A stretch of 64,000 nucleotides of DNA from NCBI RefSeq assembly GCF_002727125.1, contig NZ_NHOA01000020.1, forward strand, positions 1 through 64,000, read 5' to 3'. Positions 27,213 to 36,351 of this stretch are shown one piece after another. The translations under genes were made by a program, and so were the position numbers. The stretch's first letter is position 1, and the number at the start of each line of letters is the position of its first letter. The DNA is from Halorubrum persicum (GTDB lineage Archaea > Halobacteriota > Halobacteria > Halobacteriales > Haloferacaceae). The notes under the pieces were generated by a model that was given only the letters and a program-made list of their open reading frames with translations, did not search any database and was not told the DNA's origin.

Positions 27213-28226
27213 ATGGTCTCCAAACGTTTCGTATTGAAACGACTGCTCATGTTGTTCCCCGTTCTGTTCGGGGTCGCGACGGTGGTGTTCGCCATTCTCC
27301 ACCTCTCGCCCGGCGATCCCGCCGTGGTGATCGCCGGTGAGCGAGCGAGCCAGGAGTTCGTCAATCAGGTCCGCGCCGACCTCGGACTCGACGACCCGCT
27401 CTGGCAGCAGTACGTTCGCTTCCTCGGCGAGGTCGCGACGTTCGACTTCGGTCAGTCCTACCAGGTGAACCGGGGCGCGGCGGTGAGCCAGATCCTCGTG
27501 GATCGGCTTCCGATCACGATCGAACTCGCGCTGCTCGGCCAGTTCGCCGGGCTCCTGTTCGGCCTCCCGCTGGGGATCCTCAGCGCGGTCAAACAGGACA
27601 CGTGGACCGACCACCTCACCCGCATCGGCGCACTGAGCGGCATCAGCATCCCGATCTACTGGAGCGGCCCGCTTCTCATCCTGCTTTTCGCGCAGTTCCT
27701 CGGGCTCCTCCCGACCAGCGGTCGAATCGGCTCCGAGTACTTCGTCGAGCCGGTCACGGGGCTCATCCTCGTCGACACGCTGTGGGCGGGGAACCTCGCG
27801 GCGTTCCAGTCCGCGGTCATTCACCTGCTCTTGCCGGTGGTCGTGCTCGGGATCTACCAGATGGCGCTGCTCTCGCGGATGATGCGCTCGTCCATGGTCG
27901 AGGTGATCCGCCAAGACTACATGCGGACCGCCCGGGCGAAGGGGCAGGGCTCGAAGATCACCGTGATGAAACACGGGCTCCGCAACGCGTTCATTCCCGT
28001 CATCACCGTGATCGGCATCCAGTTCGGATCGCTGCTCGGCGGCGCGGTGCTCACGGAGACCGTCTTCGAGATCAACGGCATCGGCACGCTGCTCGTCGAC
28101 GCGATCAACCGCAGCGACTACCCCGTCGTGCAGGGAACAGTCCTCGTCTTCGCCGTGTTGTACACGCTAGTTAACCTCGGCGTCGACCTCACGTACTCGG
28201 TCCTCGACCCACGCATCGAACAATGA
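27213..28226 (+). CDS. dppB: Dipeptide-type ABC permease DppB
   Basis: 337-residue permease with six predicted membrane segments. The N-terminus RLLMLFPVLFGVATVVFAIL and HLSPGDPA are standard for DppB/OppB. The EAA loop is DYMRTARAKGQGSKITVMKH and the C-terminal segment is TETVFEINGIGTLLVDAI. It overlaps dppC by four bases. Confidence 0.93.
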   Translation: MVSKRFVLKRLLMLFPVLFGVATVVFAILHLSPGDPAVVIAGERASQEFVNQVRADLGLDDPLWQQYVRFLGEVATFDFGQSYQVNRGAAVSQILVDRLPITIELALLGQFAGLLFGLPLGILSAVKQDTWTDHLTRIGALSGISIPIYWSGPLLILLFAQFLGLLPTSGRIGSEYFVEPVTGLILVDTLWAGNLAAFQSAVIHLLLPVVVLGIYQMALLSRMMRSSMVEVIRQDYMRTARAKGQGSKITVMKHGLRNAFIPVITVIGIQFGSLLGGAVLTETVFEINGIGTLLVDAINRSDYPVVQGTVLVFAVLYTLVNLGVDLTYSVLDPRIEQ

Positions 28227-29140
28227 GCACAGAGACACAGACCGAAACCATCGACCGAGGCATCGTCGAGCGGCTGCGCGCGAGCCCGTTCCTCTCGCAG
28301 CTCCTCTCGAACCGACTCGCGATCACCGGGATCGTCATCATCGTGGGCGTCATTCTGCTCGCGATCTACGCGCGGATCACGTACGACCTCAGCGACCTCA
28401 TGGCGACCCAGTTCGGGACGAACCCGTCCGAGGCCGCGCCCAGCGCGGCGTACCCCTTCGGCACGGACGGCCAGGCTCGGGACATCTTCCCGCGCGTGAT
28501 GTACGGGGCCTGGTACGCGGTCCTCTACGGCACGGTCACCGTCGTCGCGTCGACGTTCCTCGGAGTGAGTCTGGGGATCGTCGCCGCGTACTACGGCGAC
28601 CTGACCGACAACGTCATCATGCGGACGATGGACGTGCTGCTGTCGTTCCCGTCGCTGCTGTTGGCGCTGGCGCTCGTCACCATCTTCCCGGAAGAGCTTG
28701 GCCTGTGGCGGGCCGTCGGGGCGCTGACGCTCGTCTACACCCCGCGATTCGCCCGGGTCGTCCGGGGCGCCGCGCTGAAGGTGCTCGAAGACGAGTACAC
28801 CGACGCCACGAAGGCGCTCGGCGCGACCGACCCGCGGCTGCTCATTCGGCACGTCCTGCCGAACTGTCTCGCGCCAATCACGGTCCAGTCGACGCTCAAC
28901 TACGGGCTCGCGATCATCGACATCGCCGCGCTGTCGTTCCTCGGCTTCGGAGCCAGTCCGGGAGAGCCGACCTGGGGGATGATGCTCTCGAACGGCGTCG
29001 AGTTCGGGCTGTTCTCCGGGGCGTGGTGGTGGTCCTTCTTCCCCGGTCTGCTGCTCGCGCTGACGGTGCTCGGGTTCAACCTCCTCGGCGACGGGATGCG
29101 CGACGCGCTCGACCCGCGGATGCGGGAGACCGTTGACTGA
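28223..29140 (+). CDS. dppC: Dipeptide-type ABC permease DppC
   Basis: 305-residue second permease. It shows the DppC pattern: PFGTDGQARDIFPRVMYGAW, FLGVSLGIVAAYYGD, the EAA loop EDEYTDATKALGATDPRLLI, and the C-terminal LLGDGMRDALDPRMRE. It pairs with DppB to form the channel. Its stop overlaps the start of a small membrane-protein gene, so that gene is probably in the same operon. Confidence 0.93.
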   Translation: MSTETQTETIDRGIVERLRASPFLSQLLSNRLAITGIVIIVGVILLAIYARITYDLSDLMATQFGTNPSEAAPSAAYPFGTDGQARDIFPRVMYGAWYAVLYGTVTVVASTFLGVSLGIVAAYYGDLTDNVIMRTMDVLLSFPSLLLALALVTIFPEELGLWRAVGALTLVYTPRFARVVRGAALKVLEDEYTDATKALGATDPRLLIRHVLPNCLAPITVQSTLNYGLAIIDIAALSFLGFGASPGEPTWGMMLSNGVEFGLFSGAWWWSFFPGLLLALTVLGFNLLGDGMRDALDPRMRETVD

Positions 29141-29480
29141 CCGCGACACCCGCCCGTCCGGGCGAACGATCGGCCGGTGGGTCGGCGTCGGCGGCCTTCT
29201 CGGGGTCGTCGTCGCGGGCGTGCTCTTCCCGATCGCCGGGGCGAAGCAGGCGACTGACACCTCGTTCGCGCTCGGCGCGCTCCTGTTCGGCTTCGGCGTC
29301 GCGACGTGGGGTGGCGCGGTCGGCTTCGGCGACTCCATGTCGGCGGTACAGGACCACCTCGGCGGCGAGTCGGAGTGGAGCCGCGAGGGGGCGCGCCAGG
29401 CGTTCGCCGTGTTGACTTGGGTCGGCGCCGGCTGGGCGGGGACCGCGGTCGCGGCGTCGATACTGTTCGTCGGAATCTAA
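29133..29480 (+). CDS. Small membrane protein at the end of the dpp operon
   Basis: 115 residues with three hydrophobic segments (VGVGGLLGVVVAGVLFPIAG, ALGALLFGFGVATWGGAVGF, TWVGAGWAGTAVAASILFVG) and a hydrophilic loop between the second and third. The TTG start at 29133 lies within the last codons of dppC. It resembles, from memory, the uncharacterised haloarchaeal DUF7268 family. Co-location with dppC is the only hint of function. Confidence 0.7.
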   Translation: MTDRDTRPSGRTIGRWVGVGGLLGVVVAGVLFPIAGAKQATDTSFALGALLFGFGVATWGGAVGFGDSMSAVQDHLGGESEWSREGARQAFAVLTWVGAGWAGTAVAASILFVGI

Positions 29481-29548
29481 GCGGGTCGCGTCGACGGCGA
29501 CTCGGGACGCTTGGGGCGTGACACCGTCGCGCGGTCGGGCCGGGCGTC

Positions 29549-29917
29549 TCAGAGCGGCTCGATCAGCTCGACCGCGTGGCCGTCGGGGTCTTTCACGAAC
29601 GCGGTGCGCGCGCCGGCCTCCGGCTGGTCGCCCGGCTCCTTCACGACGCCGTGGTGGTCGATCTCATCGAACGTCGCGTCGACATCGTCGACGCCGACGG
29701 CGACGTGGTCGTAGCGGTCGCCGTCGGCGCTCGGCTCCTCGCCGTCGGTGTCCGACAGCTGGAACTCGACGCCGGCGTCGTCGGCGACGTACACGTTGCG
29801 CGTGTCGCCGTCGGCGGTCGTGAACTCCCAGGAGCGCTCGAACCCGAGCTGCTCGACGTACCAGTCCGCGGTGCGGTCGGCGTCCGCCACGTTCAGACAC
29901 GTGTGGAGAATCTCCAT
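29549..29917 (-). CDS. VOC-family protein, glyoxalase I-like
   Basis: 122-residue vicinal-oxygen-chelate protein made of two beta-alpha-beta-beta-beta units. All four expected metal ligands appear: His in MEILHTCLNV, Glu in VEFQLSD, His in YDHVAVGVDDVD and Glu in HAVELIEPL. It is probably a lactoylglutathione-lyase-type enzyme that turns methylglyoxal hemithioacetal into a lactoyl thiol ester; the thiol cofactor in haloarchaea would not be glutathione. A minus-strand TTTATTA at 29940-29946 fits the ATG at 29917. It is divergent from a lactate/glycolate-type dehydrogenase, which would suit a methylglyoxal-to-lactate route. Confidence 0.87.
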   Translation of the reverse strand: MEILHTCLNVADADRTADWYVEQLGFERSWEFTTADGDTRNVYVADDAGVEFQLSDTDGEEPSADGDRYDHVAVGVDDVDATFDEIDHHGVVKEPGDQPEAGARTAFVKDPDGHAVELIEPL

Positions 29918-29939
29918 GGCCGGGGGTGTCGCGGCACCG

Positions 29940-29946
29940 TAATAAA
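29940..29946 (-). promoter_or_regulatory. TATA element for the glyoxalase-like gene
   Basis: TTTATTA on the minus strand about 25 bases before the ATG at 29917. Confidence 0.5.
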
Positions 29947-29998
29947 TCCCGGCGAGCGGCCGACTCGCGATTACCCCATGGAGTGTCATGAACAAAGG

Positions 29999-30005
29999 TT
30001 TTATT
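29999..30005 (+). promoter_or_regulatory. TATA element for the FAD/Fe-S dehydrogenase
   Basis: TTTTATT centred 28 bases before the ATG at 30030. This selects that ATG over the in-frame ATG at 29988, which lies upstream of the element. Confidence 0.6.
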
Positions 30006-30029
30006 CGCGCTTCTCCCCCGCTTAGTATC

Positions 30030-33000
30030 ATGGCAAGCGAGCCCACGCGAGGAGGGAACGTGCCCGACCTGGACACGTCAGCGGCGGCGCTCGGTCACGA
30101 CCGACCCGACGTGCCGGCGTACCGATCGCTCGCGGCGGATCTCCGCGAGCGCGTCGCCGGCGACGTCCAGTTCGACGAGTACGCGCAGGTTCTGTACGCC
30201 ACCGACGGCAGCATCTATCAGGCGCGACCGGCCGGCGTCGTGATCCCGCGCTCGGTCGCGGACGTACAGGCGACGATGGAGGTCGCCGCGGAGCACGAGG
30301 TGCCCGTCATCCCGCGCGGCGCCGGCTCCTCGCTGGGCGGCCAGACCGTCGGCCCGGGCTGTGTCGTCCTCGACTTCTCAACGTACATGGACGAGATCGT
30401 CGACGTCCGGCCCGACGACCGCCGCGCCGTGGTCCAGCCCGGCGTCGTGCAGGACCACCTCGACGACCGGCTCGCCGAAGACGGGCTCAAGTTCGCGCCC
30501 GACCCCGCCTCCTCCGCGCGAGCGACCGTCGTCGGCGGCATCGGCAACAACTCCACGGGCGCGCACTCGGTGCGCTACGGCATCACCGACGCGTACACGG
30601 AGGAGCTGAAAGTCGTCCTCGCCGACGGCTCGCTGATTCACACCCGCGAGGTCGTGCTCGACTCTCCCGAGTACGAGGAGATCGTCGCGCAAAACGACCG
30701 AGAGGCCGCGCTGTACGAGACCACGCGCGCGCTCGTCGAGGAGAACCAGGCCGCGATCGACGAGAAGTACCCGAACCTCAAGCGCTCCGTCTCCGGGTAC
30801 AACCTCCACAAGGTGATCTACGAGAACGACGACGGCGAGGAGGTGATCAACCTCTCGAAGCTGTTCGTGGGCGCCGAGGGGACGCTCGGCACGATCGTCG
30901 AGGCCGAGGTGTCGCTCGTCACCCGCCCCGAAGAGACCGCGCTCGCGCTGTACACCTTCGACTCGCTGGTCGACGCGATGAAAGCCGTCCCCGAGGCGCT
31001 GGAGTTCCCGGTGAGTGCGGTCGAGCTGATGGACGACGAGGTGTTCTCGCTGGCCGCCGGCTCACAGGAGTTCGCGCAGTACGCCGAGCCGATCCCGGAC
31101 CGCGCCACCGCCGCGCTTATGTTGGAGTGGGACTCTGAGCTCGTCGACGACTTCGAAGCGGCGATCGCCGACACGAACGCCCACTTCGTCGACGACGGCG
31201 ACGCCTTCGACGTGCTGGAGGCGTACTCCCCCGAGGCCCAGGCCGACCTCTGGAACCTCCGGAAGGCGGCGATCCCCCTGCTGATGAGCATGCAGGGCGA
31301 CCCGAAACCGTACCCGTTCATCGAGGACGCCACCGTGCCGCCCGAGGAGCTCGCGGAGTACGTCGGGCAGTTCGAAGAGGTCCTCACCGACCACGACACC
31401 TCGGCCGCCTACTTCGCACACGCCGGGAGCGGCACGCTCCACATCCGCCCCATCCTCTCGCTGAAAGAGGAGGAGGGCGTCGAGAAGATGCACTCCATCT
31501 CCGAGGACGTCACCGACCTCGTCTTGGAGCACCACGGCGCCTTCTCCGGCGAGCACGGCGACGGGCTCGCGCGCACCGAGTTCAACCCCAAGATGTACGG
31601 CGAGGCGCTCTGGCGCGCGTTTCAGGAGCTCAAGTCGACGTTCGACCCCGAGTGGCGGATGAACCCGGGGAAGGTCGTCTACGTCGACGACGACACCGCG
31701 ACCGAGCGCGGCTACCCCGACACCGCCGCCGACACGGACATGCGCGAGAACCTCCGATACGGCCCGCAGTACCAATCGATCGAGCCGCAGACCGAGCTGG
31801 ACTTCTCCGACGAGGGCGGGTTCTCCCATCTGGTCGAGCTGTGCAACGGCTGCGGCACCTGCCGGGAGACGGAGTCGGGCGTGATGTGCCCGACGTACCG
31901 CGCCTCCGAGGAGGAGATCCAGGCGACGCGCGGGCGAGCGAACATGCTCCGAGCCGCCATCAGCGGCGAGCTCGACGACGACGAGATCCACTCCGACCGG
32001 TTCCAGGAGGAGGTGCTCGGGCTCTGCGTCGGCTGTAAGGGGTGTCAGAGCGACTGTCCGACCGGCGTCGACCTCGCGAAGCTCAAAGCCGAGGTGAAAC
32101 ACGAACACCACGAGAAGGAGGGGTCGGGGCTCCGCGAGCGGATCTTCCGCGACATCGACCGCTTTTCGGCGCTCGGGAGCGCGCTCGCGCCGGTGTCGAA
32201 CGCGGCGACGAAGATCCCCGGCGCCCGCGCGGTGATGGAGGCCGTCGCGGGGATCGCCGCGGACCGCGAGCTGCCGACGTTCCGATCCGAGAGCTTCGAA
32301 GAGTGGTTCGCGTCCCGCGGCGGGTCGACGGTCGACCCGGCGGACGCGACCGACACGGTCGTGCTGTTCCCGGACACGTACACGAACTACAGCTACCCGG
32401 CGGCCGGGAAGGCGGCGGTCGAGGTGCTGGAGGCGGCGGGCGTCCGCGTGGAGGTGCCGGACGATCTGGCGCCCTCGGGGCGCGCGGCGTTCTCGACCGG
32501 GTTCCTCGACGACGCCCGCGAGCGCGCGGAGGCGAACGTCGCGGCGCTCGCGCCGCGCGTTCGAGCGGGGCAGTCGGTCGTCTTCGTCGAGCCCTCGGAC
32601 GCGGTGATGTTCCAGGACGAGTACCTGGACCTGCTGGACGGCGAGGCGGTCGAGGCGGTGTCGGCGGCCGCGTACGGGGTGTTAGAGTACCTCGACGCGG
32701 GGCGGGTCGACGAGCGGGTGGCGTTCGACGCGCCCGCGGAGTCGCTCACGTACCACGGCCACTGCAACCAGAAGGCGACGAACAAGGACCACCACGCGGT
32801 CGGCGTGTTGCGGCGGGCCGGCTACGACGTGGACCCGCTCGACTCCTCGTGTTGCGGGATGGCGGGCTCGTTCGGCTACGAGGCCGAGCACTACGACATC
32901 TCGAAGGCGATCGGCCGGATCCTCTTCGATCAGGTCGAGGAGAGCGGCGGCGAGACGGTCACCGCGCCCGGCGCCTCCTGTCGGTCCCAGCTGGGCGATC

Positions 33001-33122
33001 GCGACCGGGCCGAGAGCCCGCCGCACCCGATCGAGAAGGTCGCCGAGGCGGTGACCGGGCCCGCGTCCGACGCCGACATCGCTGCCGGCGAGCCGGCGAG
33101 CCCGGCGGCTGCCGACGACTGA
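30030..33122 (+). CDS. FAD-linked oxidase / Fe-S dehydrogenase fusion (D-lactate or glycolate type)
   Basis: 1,030-residue respiratory-type dehydrogenase. An FAD-binding PCMH domain comes first (PRGAGSSLGGQTVGPG near residue 95), then the FAD-oxidase C-terminal domain (HAGSGTLHIRPILSL, then HHGAFSGEHGDGLARTEF). Two 4Fe-4S clusters follow: CNGCGTC with a downstream CP near 605, and CVGCKGCQSDCP near 666. The C-terminal part is GlpC-like with a CCG-type domain (SSCCGMAGSFGYE). It oxidises a 2-hydroxy acid and passes electrons to the quinone pool at the membrane. Lactate permease is the convergent neighbour, so D-lactate is the likely substrate. Confidence 0.9.
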   Translation: MASEPTRGGNVPDLDTSAAALGHDRPDVPAYRSLAADLRERVAGDVQFDEYAQVLYATDGSIYQARPAGVVIPRSVADVQATMEVAAEHEVPVIPRGAGSSLGGQTVGPGCVVLDFSTYMDEIVDVRPDDRRAVVQPGVVQDHLDDRLAEDGLKFAPDPASSARATVVGGIGNNSTGAHSVRYGITDAYTEELKVVLADGSLIHTREVVLDSPEYEEIVAQNDREAALYETTRALVEENQAAIDEKYPNLKRSVSGYNLHKVIYENDDGEEVINLSKLFVGAEGTLGTIVEAEVSLVTRPEETALALYTFDSLVDAMKAVPEALEFPVSAVELMDDEVFSLAAGSQEFAQYAEPIPDRATAALMLEWDSELVDDFEAAIADTNAHFVDDGDAFDVLEAYSPEAQADLWNLRKAAIPLLMSMQGDPKPYPFIEDATVPPEELAEYVGQFEEVLTDHDTSAAYFAHAGSGTLHIRPILSLKEEEGVEKMHSISEDVTDLVLEHHGAFSGEHGDGLARTEFNPKMYGEALWRAFQELKSTFDPEWRMNPGKVVYVDDDTATERGYPDTAADTDMRENLRYGPQYQSIEPQTELDFSDEGGFSHLVELCNGCGTCRETESGVMCPTYRASEEEIQATRGRANMLRAAISGELDDDEIHSDRFQEEVLGLCVGCKGCQSDCPTGVDLAKLKAEVKHEHHEKEGSGLRERIFRDIDRFSALGSALAPVSNAATKIPGARAVMEAVAGIAADRELPTFRSESFEEWFASRGGSTVDPADATDTVVLFPDTYTNYSYPAAGKAAVEVLEAAGVRVEVPDDLAPSGRAAFSTGFLDDARERAEANVAALAPRVRAGQSVVFVEPSDAVMFQDEYLDLLDGEAVEAVSAAAYGVLEYLDAGRVDERVAFDAPAESLTYHGHCNQKATNKDHHAVGVLRRAGYDVDPLDSSCCGMAGSFGYEAEHYDISKAIGRILFDQVEESGGETVTAPGASCRSQLGDRDRAESPPHPIEKVAEAVTGPASDADIAAGEPASPAAADD

Positions 33123-33203
33123 GCGGGGCGCGCGTTCCGACCGGCGTTTCGTCCGGCTACGTTTCGTCCGACCGGCGGCCGCGCCACTTGCGGGGTCGAC
33201 GCG

Positions 33204-33210
33204 AAAAAAA
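33204..33210 (-). terminator. T-run terminator for lctP
   Basis: Seven consecutive T on the minus strand, about 29 bases after the lctP stop, in the convergent interval. It is a standard archaeal intrinsic terminator pattern. Confidence 0.55.
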
Positions 33211-33238
33211 GTGCGGGGCCGTCCTGCCGAGTCCGCGT

Positions 33239-35005
33239 TCAGAAGACGCCGGGGAACACCACGTAGCTGAACAGCAGACACAGCAGTCCGACGCCGGTCG
33301 CGTAGTACAGCAGCGGGATCATGTTCAGCCGCATCACCCGCCCCTCCTGTCCGAGGAGGCCGACCGTCGCGAGCGCGGCGACGAGGTTGTGGATCGCGAC
33401 CAGGTTCCCGATGGCACCGCCGACGGCCTGCGCGCCGACGATGACCGTTCGCGGGAGCCCGAGCTGGGTCGCGGCCTCGAACTGGAACGCGCCGAAGGTG
33501 ATGTTCGAGACGGTGTTCGACCCGGCCATCGCGGCGCCGAGCGCCCCGATCAGCGCGGCGACGGCCGGGTACACGACGCCGAGAAGGTCGGCGGTCGTCT
33601 GTGCGAGCAGGACGATCATGCTGCCGACCGCCGGAGCGCCGGGATGCGCGCCGGACTGGAGCATCACCTGCACCATGGCGATGACGAAGACGAGCGCGAT
33701 GAACGGCGACACGATCTTCCGAGCGGCCTCCTTCCACGCGTCAGTGACCTCCTCACCGGACATGCTGAAGATCGGGATCGCGAGCACGGCGCTCACGAGC
33801 AGCCAGAAGCCCGGCACGTTCATCCACGCGACGGCGCCGTCGAGGCTGGTGCCGAGGATATCGCTCCAACTGACGATGAAGATGTCGCGGTTGATGAAGT
33901 TCGAGATCGGACCGACCGCACGGGTCACGACCAGCAAGATCACGAGCAGGACGTACGGCGACCACGCCTTCAGCAGCGACATCTCTTCGCCGCCGCCGAG
34001 GTCGGCCGCCTTCGCCTCGGGCGAGACGCCGCCGCGAGTGTCGGCGCCCCCGCCGTTCGACCCGTTCGACTGGCCGGGTTCGATCGATCCGACCCAGTGG
34101 TCGGCCCACTTCTCCCGCTCCGGGAACTCCCACTCCTCGTCGGGCAGGAGGTACCCCGCGCGCAGGATGCTCAGGATGATGGCGCCGCCGACCATCGATC
34201 CGATAAGCGCCGGGAACTCGGCCGTGAGGAACCACGCCGAGACCCAGTACGGGACCGCGAAGGCGATCCCCGACGCCAGACAGAGCGGCGCGACCTCCCA
34301 GGCCGGCTCCAGCGAGCGGTCGTCCGGATCCCCGAAGAAGTAGACGACCATGCCGACCGCGAACAGCGGCATGACGAATCCGACCAGCGCGTGATACGTC
34401 GCCGCCCACGCCGCCACGTTGACCGAGAACTCCTGAACGGTCATCCCGCCGTCTTGGATCGCGGTGCGGGTGAACTCGACGCTCTCCATCGGACTCTGGA
34501 TGCCGACCACGATCGGCGTCCCCACCGCGCCGTACGTGACCGCAATGATGTGTCCGATGATCCCGGCGACGACCGCCGCGAGCGCCGGGAAGCCGAGGCC
34601 CAAGAGCAGCGGCGCGACGACCGCGGCCGGCGTCCCGAAGCCGGCGGCGCCCTCGATGAACGTCGCCATGAAGAAGGCGATCAGGACGATCTGGACGCGT
34701 CGGTCGTCGCTGACCGTCGCGAATCCCCGATTGATCCGGTCGAACGCGCCGGCCTCCATCAGCGTGTACAACAGCACCAGCGCGCCGAAGACGATCCAGA
34801 GGATCTCGATCGCAGTCATGACCCCGACGGCCGACGCCGCCGCCAACCAGTTCACCGGCATGCTCCACGCGGTATAGCCGATCACCAGCGCCGCGACCCA
34901 CGCCACCGGCATCGCGCGGGTCGCCGGCCAGAGGAATCCGATCAACAGGACCCCAGCGAGAAGCAGCGGAATCGCGGCCACCGCAACGTCGATACCGGTC
35001 GTCAT
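33239..35005 (-). CDS. lctP: L-lactate permease family transporter
   Basis: 588-residue polytopic protein of the LctP family with about 13 membrane segments. Family blocks seen: ALVLLYTLMEAGAFDRINRG, FFMATFIEGAAGFGTPAAVV, YGAVGTPIVVGIQSPME and GSNTVSNITFGAFQFEAA. A hydrophilic loop of about 50 residues lies near the middle. It imports lactate or glycolate, probably with protons. It converges on the FAD/Fe-S dehydrogenase, so uptake and oxidation are encoded together on opposite strands. Confidence 0.93.
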   Translation of the reverse strand: MTTGIDVAVAAIPLLLAGVLLIGFLWPATRAMPVAWVAALVIGYTAWSMPVNWLAAASAVGVMTAIEILWIVFGALVLLYTLMEAGAFDRINRGFATVSDDRRVQIVLIAFFMATFIEGAAGFGTPAAVVAPLLLGLGFPALAAVVAGIIGHIIAVTYGAVGTPIVVGIQSPMESVEFTRTAIQDGGMTVQEFSVNVAAWAATYHALVGFVMPLFAVGMVVYFFGDPDDRSLEPAWEVAPLCLASGIAFAVPYWVSAWFLTAEFPALIGSMVGGAIILSILRAGYLLPDEEWEFPEREKWADHWVGSIEPGQSNGSNGGGADTRGGVSPEAKAADLGGGEEMSLLKAWSPYVLLVILLVVTRAVGPISNFINRDIFIVSWSDILGTSLDGAVAWMNVPGFWLLVSAVLAIPIFSMSGEEVTDAWKEAARKIVSPFIALVFVIAMVQVMLQSGAHPGAPAVGSMIVLLAQTTADLLGVVYPAVAALIGALGAAMAGSNTVSNITFGAFQFEAATQLGLPRTVIVGAQAVGGAIGNLVAIHNLVAALATVGLLGQEGRVMRLNMIPLLYYATGVGLLCLLFSYVVFPGVF

Positions 35006-35102
35006 GGATCCCCTCCGCGGTTACTCTCAATCGCTCGGTTCGGTCGACAACACATGTGACAGGCTACCATCCACATACGACGCGGAATACATCACGTTCA
35101 TT

Positions 35103-35112
35103 AATTATAAAA
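35103..35112 (-). promoter_or_regulatory. Likely promoter of lctP
   Basis: TTTTATAATT on the minus strand, about 100 bases before the lctP ATG, giving an untranslated leader of roughly 75 bases. A 5' leader that long is unusual beside the many leaderless genes here. Confidence 0.45.
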
Positions 35113-35248
35113 GGTAACTTTTCGGACTCTCTTGCTTCGCAACTATTTCGTCCGGGAGCGAGTGGCACCGAGATCGGTTCGCTCGCGGTGGACATTCCCA
35201 GTTCGAGAGGTCAGCAGGCACGTCAGCGGGCACGTCACGACGGCGCGG

Positions 35249-35256
35249 ATATATCC
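35249..35256 (+). promoter_or_regulatory. TATA element for the ABC-2 ATPase gene
   Basis: ATATATCC centred 28 bases before the ATG at 35281, selecting that start over an open frame extending upstream. Confidence 0.6.
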
Positions 35257-35280
35257 CCGCTCGGCACGTATCGATCCGCA

Positions 35281-36351
35281 ATGGCACGCAGCGCGGCGAG
35301 CGACCGCGGGGGACCCCGCGAGCGCGACGGCGCCCGGTCCGGCGACGCCCCGTCCGGCGGAGACCCGGCGGACGCCTCCCCGCCGGCACTCGCGATCGAG
35401 GGCGTCTCGAAGCGGTTCGGCGACGGCGACGACTCGGTGCTCGCGGTCGACGACGTCAGCCTCGCCGTCGAGCGCGGCTCGATCGTCGGCCTGCTCGGCC
35501 CGAACGGGGCCGGCAAGACGACGCTGATCAAGTGCGCGCTCGGGATCGTCCTCCCCGACGCGGGGTCGGTTCGGGTGTTCGGCACCGACGTCGGCGACGG
35601 GCGACGGGCCGCCTACGCCGACGTCGACGCGATGCTGGAGGGTGCGCGCAACGACTACTGGCGGCTCACCGTCCGCGAGAACCTGCGCTACTTCGCGACG
35701 ATCGCCGGCGTCGATCCGGACTCGGTTCGGGCCCGACACGACCGACTGCTCGACCGCCTCGAACTGACCGAGAAGGCGGATACGCCGGTCCGAGAGCTCT
35801 CGCGGGGGATGAAACAGAAGGTGTCGCTGGCGAGCGTGCTGGCGGGCGGCGCGGAGCTCGTCTTCCTCGACGAGCCGACGCTCGGACTCGACGTCGAGAG
35901 CTCCCGGACGCTCCGCCGGGAGCTCCGGCGGCTCGCCCGCGAGGAGGGGCTCACGATCGTCCTCAGCAGCCACGATATGGGCGTCATCGAGGACGTCTGC
36001 GACCGCGTGGTGATGATGGCGAACGGGCGGATCGTCGCCGACGACACCGTCGCGGCGCTCCTCTCCGGCACCGACCGCGACGTCATCCGGGTCGTCAGCG
36101 CGGACATCGACGACGCCGTCGTCGCGACCCTCCGGGACCGCTTCGACGTGCGGGCGGTCGAAACCGGGCCCGGCGCTGACGCCGCCAGCGTCGAGGTCGC
36201 CGCCGCGGGCGACGCACTGTACGACCTCATGGACGCGCTCCGCGAGGCGGGCGTCACGGTGGAGGACGTTCGGACCGTCCGTCCAGAGCTGGAGGACGTG
36301 TTCGTCGACCTCACCGGGATGGAACCGGACGGGCGAGGGAAGGCGCCGTGA
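35281..36351 (+). CDS. ABC-2 type exporter ATPase
   Basis: 356 residues. After an acidic N-terminal extension of about 35 residues comes one ABC domain: Walker A GPNGAGKTT, signature LSRGMKQKVSLASVL, Walker B ELVFLDEPTLGLD and H-loop LSSHDM. About 80 C-terminal residues form the regulatory domain typical of CcmA/NatA-type exporters (DLMDALREAGVTVEDVRTVR). It overlaps the membrane subunit gene by four bases. The exported substrate is unknown. Confidence 0.92.
   Translation: MARSAASDRGGPRERDGARSGDAPSGGDPADASPPALAIEGVSKRFGDGDDSVLAVDDVSLAVERGSIVGLLGPNGAGKTTLIKCALGIVLPDAGSVRVFGTDVGDGRRAAYADVDAMLEGARNDYWRLTVRENLRYFATIAGVDPDSVRARHDRLLDRLELTEKADTPVRELSRGMKQKVSLASVLAGGAELVFLDEPTLGLDVESSRTLRRELRRLAREEGLTIVLSSHDMGVIEDVCDRVVMMANGRIVADDTVAALLSGTDRDVIRVVSADIDDAVVATLRDRFDVRAVETGPGADAASVEVAAAGDALYDLMDALREAGVTVEDVRTVRPELEDVFVDLTGMEPDGRGKAP

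Noticed and set aside
32042-35059. A plus-strand open frame of about 1,000 codons spanning the dehydrogenase end and the lactate permease
   Set aside because: It crosses two recognised convergent genes and an intrinsic terminator, and its product is an Arg-rich stretch with no domain.
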